A stretch of DNA of 23,738 bases, taken from the NCBI GenBank assembly GCA_036399715.1, contig DASWMO010000018.1, positions 1 to 23,738 of the forward strand, in the 5' to 3' direction. Position 1 is the stretch's first letter. Each line of letters begins with the position of its first letter. Below the pieces are notes generated by a model. The model saw only the letters and a list, made by a program, of their open reading frames with translations. It was not told where the DNA came from and made no database searches. The position numbers and the translations under genes are program-made. The stretch comes from DASVSE01 sp036399715. Lineage in GTDB: Bacteria > Bacteroidota > Rhodothermia > Rhodothermales > Rubricoccaceae. Below, piece by piece: positions 22,878 to 23,738 of this stretch.

Positions 22878-23600
22878 TCAGCGCAGCAGGCGGCCGACAT
22901 TGAAGCTCACGGTCGGTGTCCAGAACGTGCGCCGCGACGGGCTCTCGACGCCCGGGAGCGGCTCCAGCAGGTCCACGCGCGACGGAAACACGTGGCCCGT
23001 GAAGCCGAAGCGCAGGCTCTGCGCTGCCCGCCGCGTCCCGCCGACAGCGACGCCGAGCGCGAGCGTCCCGCCGGCCCCGAGGCGCAGGCTCGCGCGGTCC
23101 AGCCCTGCGATAGGCCCCAGGCGGTCCTCGCCCGCATCGCGGATACCGTCCTCGTTGCGGTCGTCGAAGTACGGCCACTGCACGGCGAGCGTCGGGCCGG
23201 CCGTGAGGGCGACAAACGGCCGCACGTTGTCCTCGACCGACTGCCGGAAGAGCCGCCGCTCGACGCCGACGTGGACCGGCAGCACGACGGCGTAGCTCCG
23301 CTTCAGCGGCGTCACGGTCTCACCGAGGAGGCCGACGAAAAACTGCTGCTCGCGCTCGTCGCGGGCGGCCGAGAGGGCCGTCTCGAAGACGAACGAGAGG
23401 TCGTCCGTGAGGCGCGTCCGCGCCTCGGCGCCCGCCCCGAGGCCGTCCTCGGAGAGGCGCAGCGCGAGGGCGACGCTCGTCCCGAAGCGCGCGGCCGTCG
23501 TGTCGGGCAACGGCGGCGGCTCGGCCGGCTGCGCCGCGGCTGCCGCGGTGAGGCGGACCGCGAGGCACGCGGCGGCGAGCAGGCGCAGGGCAGCGGGCAC
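22878..23600 (-). CDS. secreted beta-barrel-like protein
   Basis: The 240-residue product has a signal peptide (LRLLAAACLAVRLTAAAAAQ) and a short Pro-rich linker. Alternating hydrophobic/polar strands typical of small outer-membrane barrels follow: TSVALALRLSEDGLGAGAEARTRL, SFVFETALS, YAVVLPVHVGVERRLF, VRPFVALTAGPTLAVQWPYF, ASLRLGAGGTLALGVAVGG and SLRFGFTGHVFPSRV, ending TPTVSFNVGRLLR. The final strand ends in hydrophobic and basic residues rather than the classical Phe/Trp. A loop DDRNEDGIRDAGEDR at about 145-159 looks like a calcium-binding turn. No family name is given; an outer-membrane or surface location is inferred. It diverges from the LolC/E-like gene. Confidence 0.7.
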   Translation of the reverse strand: MPAALRLLAAACLAVRLTAAAAAQPAEPPPLPDTTAARFGTSVALALRLSEDGLGAGAEARTRLTDDLSFVFETALSAARDEREQQFFVGLLGETVTPLKRSYAVVLPVHVGVERRLFRQSVEDNVRPFVALTAGPTLAVQWPYFDDRNEDGIRDAGEDRLGPIAGLDRASLRLGAGGTLALGVAVGGTRRAAQSLRFGFTGHVFPSRVDLLEPLPGVESPSRRTFWTPTVSFNVGRLLR

Positions 23601-23691
23601 GGCGGCGGAGCGGCAGGGTACCTTTTCAACGTACGCCCGTCCCCGGCGTGTCCCTGCACTGCCTACCCCTCTTCGGGGCCTCCCAACGCCC

Positions 23692-23738
23692 GTGGACTAC
23701 CGCCTGCTCATCGCGCGCCGCTACCTCGTCGGCCGGCG
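23692..23738 (+). CDS. start of a probable LolC/E-type (FtsX-like) ABC permease, cut by the window end
   Basis: The last 47 bases read GTG then DYRLLIARRYLVGR. The opening (hydrophobic)-IARRYL-x-(S/G)R is characteristic of lipoprotein-releasing permeases of the LolC/LolE group, which begin with a short cytoplasmic segment before the first membrane helix. Only 15 complete codons are visible, so this is a motif-level call. The choice of GTG at 23692 is supported by that motif starting two residues later. It would fit a lipoprotein-rich genome. Confidence 0.5.
   Translation, partial: MDYRLLIARRYLVGR

Noticed and set aside
1..23738. A defence, secretion or biosynthetic gene cluster
   Set aside because: Neighbouring genes are housekeeping or envelope genes with no nuclease, toxin, NRPS/PKS, RiPP or secretion-apparatus set that would form such a system.

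Overview
The window is 23.7 kb of very GC-rich bacterial chromosome. Most of it is ordinary, tightly packed coding sequence in which GC-rich third codon positions create many long antisense shadow ORFs. Several features together suggest a Rhodothermota/Bacteroidota-type organism, with Rubricoccaceae or Salinibacter relatives as plausible examples. These are a C-terminal type IX-secretion-like sorting domain on a broken beta-propeller gene, a GWxTD-type secreted protein, several small lipoproteins, and almost no Shine-Dalgarno sequences. The taxonomic placement is inference. I see no rRNA, tRNA, CRISPR array, insertion sequence or prophage.

Layout. Positions 1-1142 hold a DUF4184 membrane protein followed by a gene-poor stretch. 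That stretch contains a short inverted repeat resembling the outer boxes of an integron attC site, and a truncated gene start that resembles DinB-superfamily proteins. Positions 1143-2456 hold a small alpha/beta hydrolase and a DUF2256 zinc-ribbon protein, divergently arranged around a perfect 12-bp inverted repeat, then a lipoprotein convergent with DUF2256. Positions 2587-5394 are an rnz-ABC exporter pair on the minus strand. Positions 5503-7381 hold a lipoprotein and an AtuA-family (DUF1446) protein on the minus strand.

Positions 7508-8631 are a frameshifted, secreted beta-propeller pseudogene with a sorting-domain C-terminus. It is followed by a strictly 21-bp-periodic tandem array (8663-8857) lying between it and the convergent acetate kinase gene. 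A large palindrome sits in the divergent promoter region between ackA and a small membrane protein. The small protein overlaps a GWxTD-type secreted protein by 4 bp, and an HtrA-like periplasmic protease overlaps a beta-propeller-like lipoprotein by 4 bp. CTP synthase (pyrG) follows on the minus strand. Then come a minus-strand cluster (SAM methyltransferase, zinc-ribbon peptide, three-helix membrane protein) and a plus-strand cluster: a SpoIIAA/STAS-like protein overlapping the first of two tandem Kup potassium transporters. The window ends with a beta-barrel-like secreted protein on the minus strand and, divergently, the first 15 codons of a probable LolC/E-type permease.

Functional themes are the cell envelope (lipoproteins, HtrA, GWxTD, ABC exporter, barrel), potassium uptake, and housekeeping metabolism (pyrG, ackA, rnz). 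I found no clear new multi-gene system. The most unusual non-gene structures are the 21-bp array, the 28-bp perfect hairpin hidden in DUF2256 codons, the 12-bp inverted repeat between the hydrolase and DUF2256, and the palindrome upstream of ackA.
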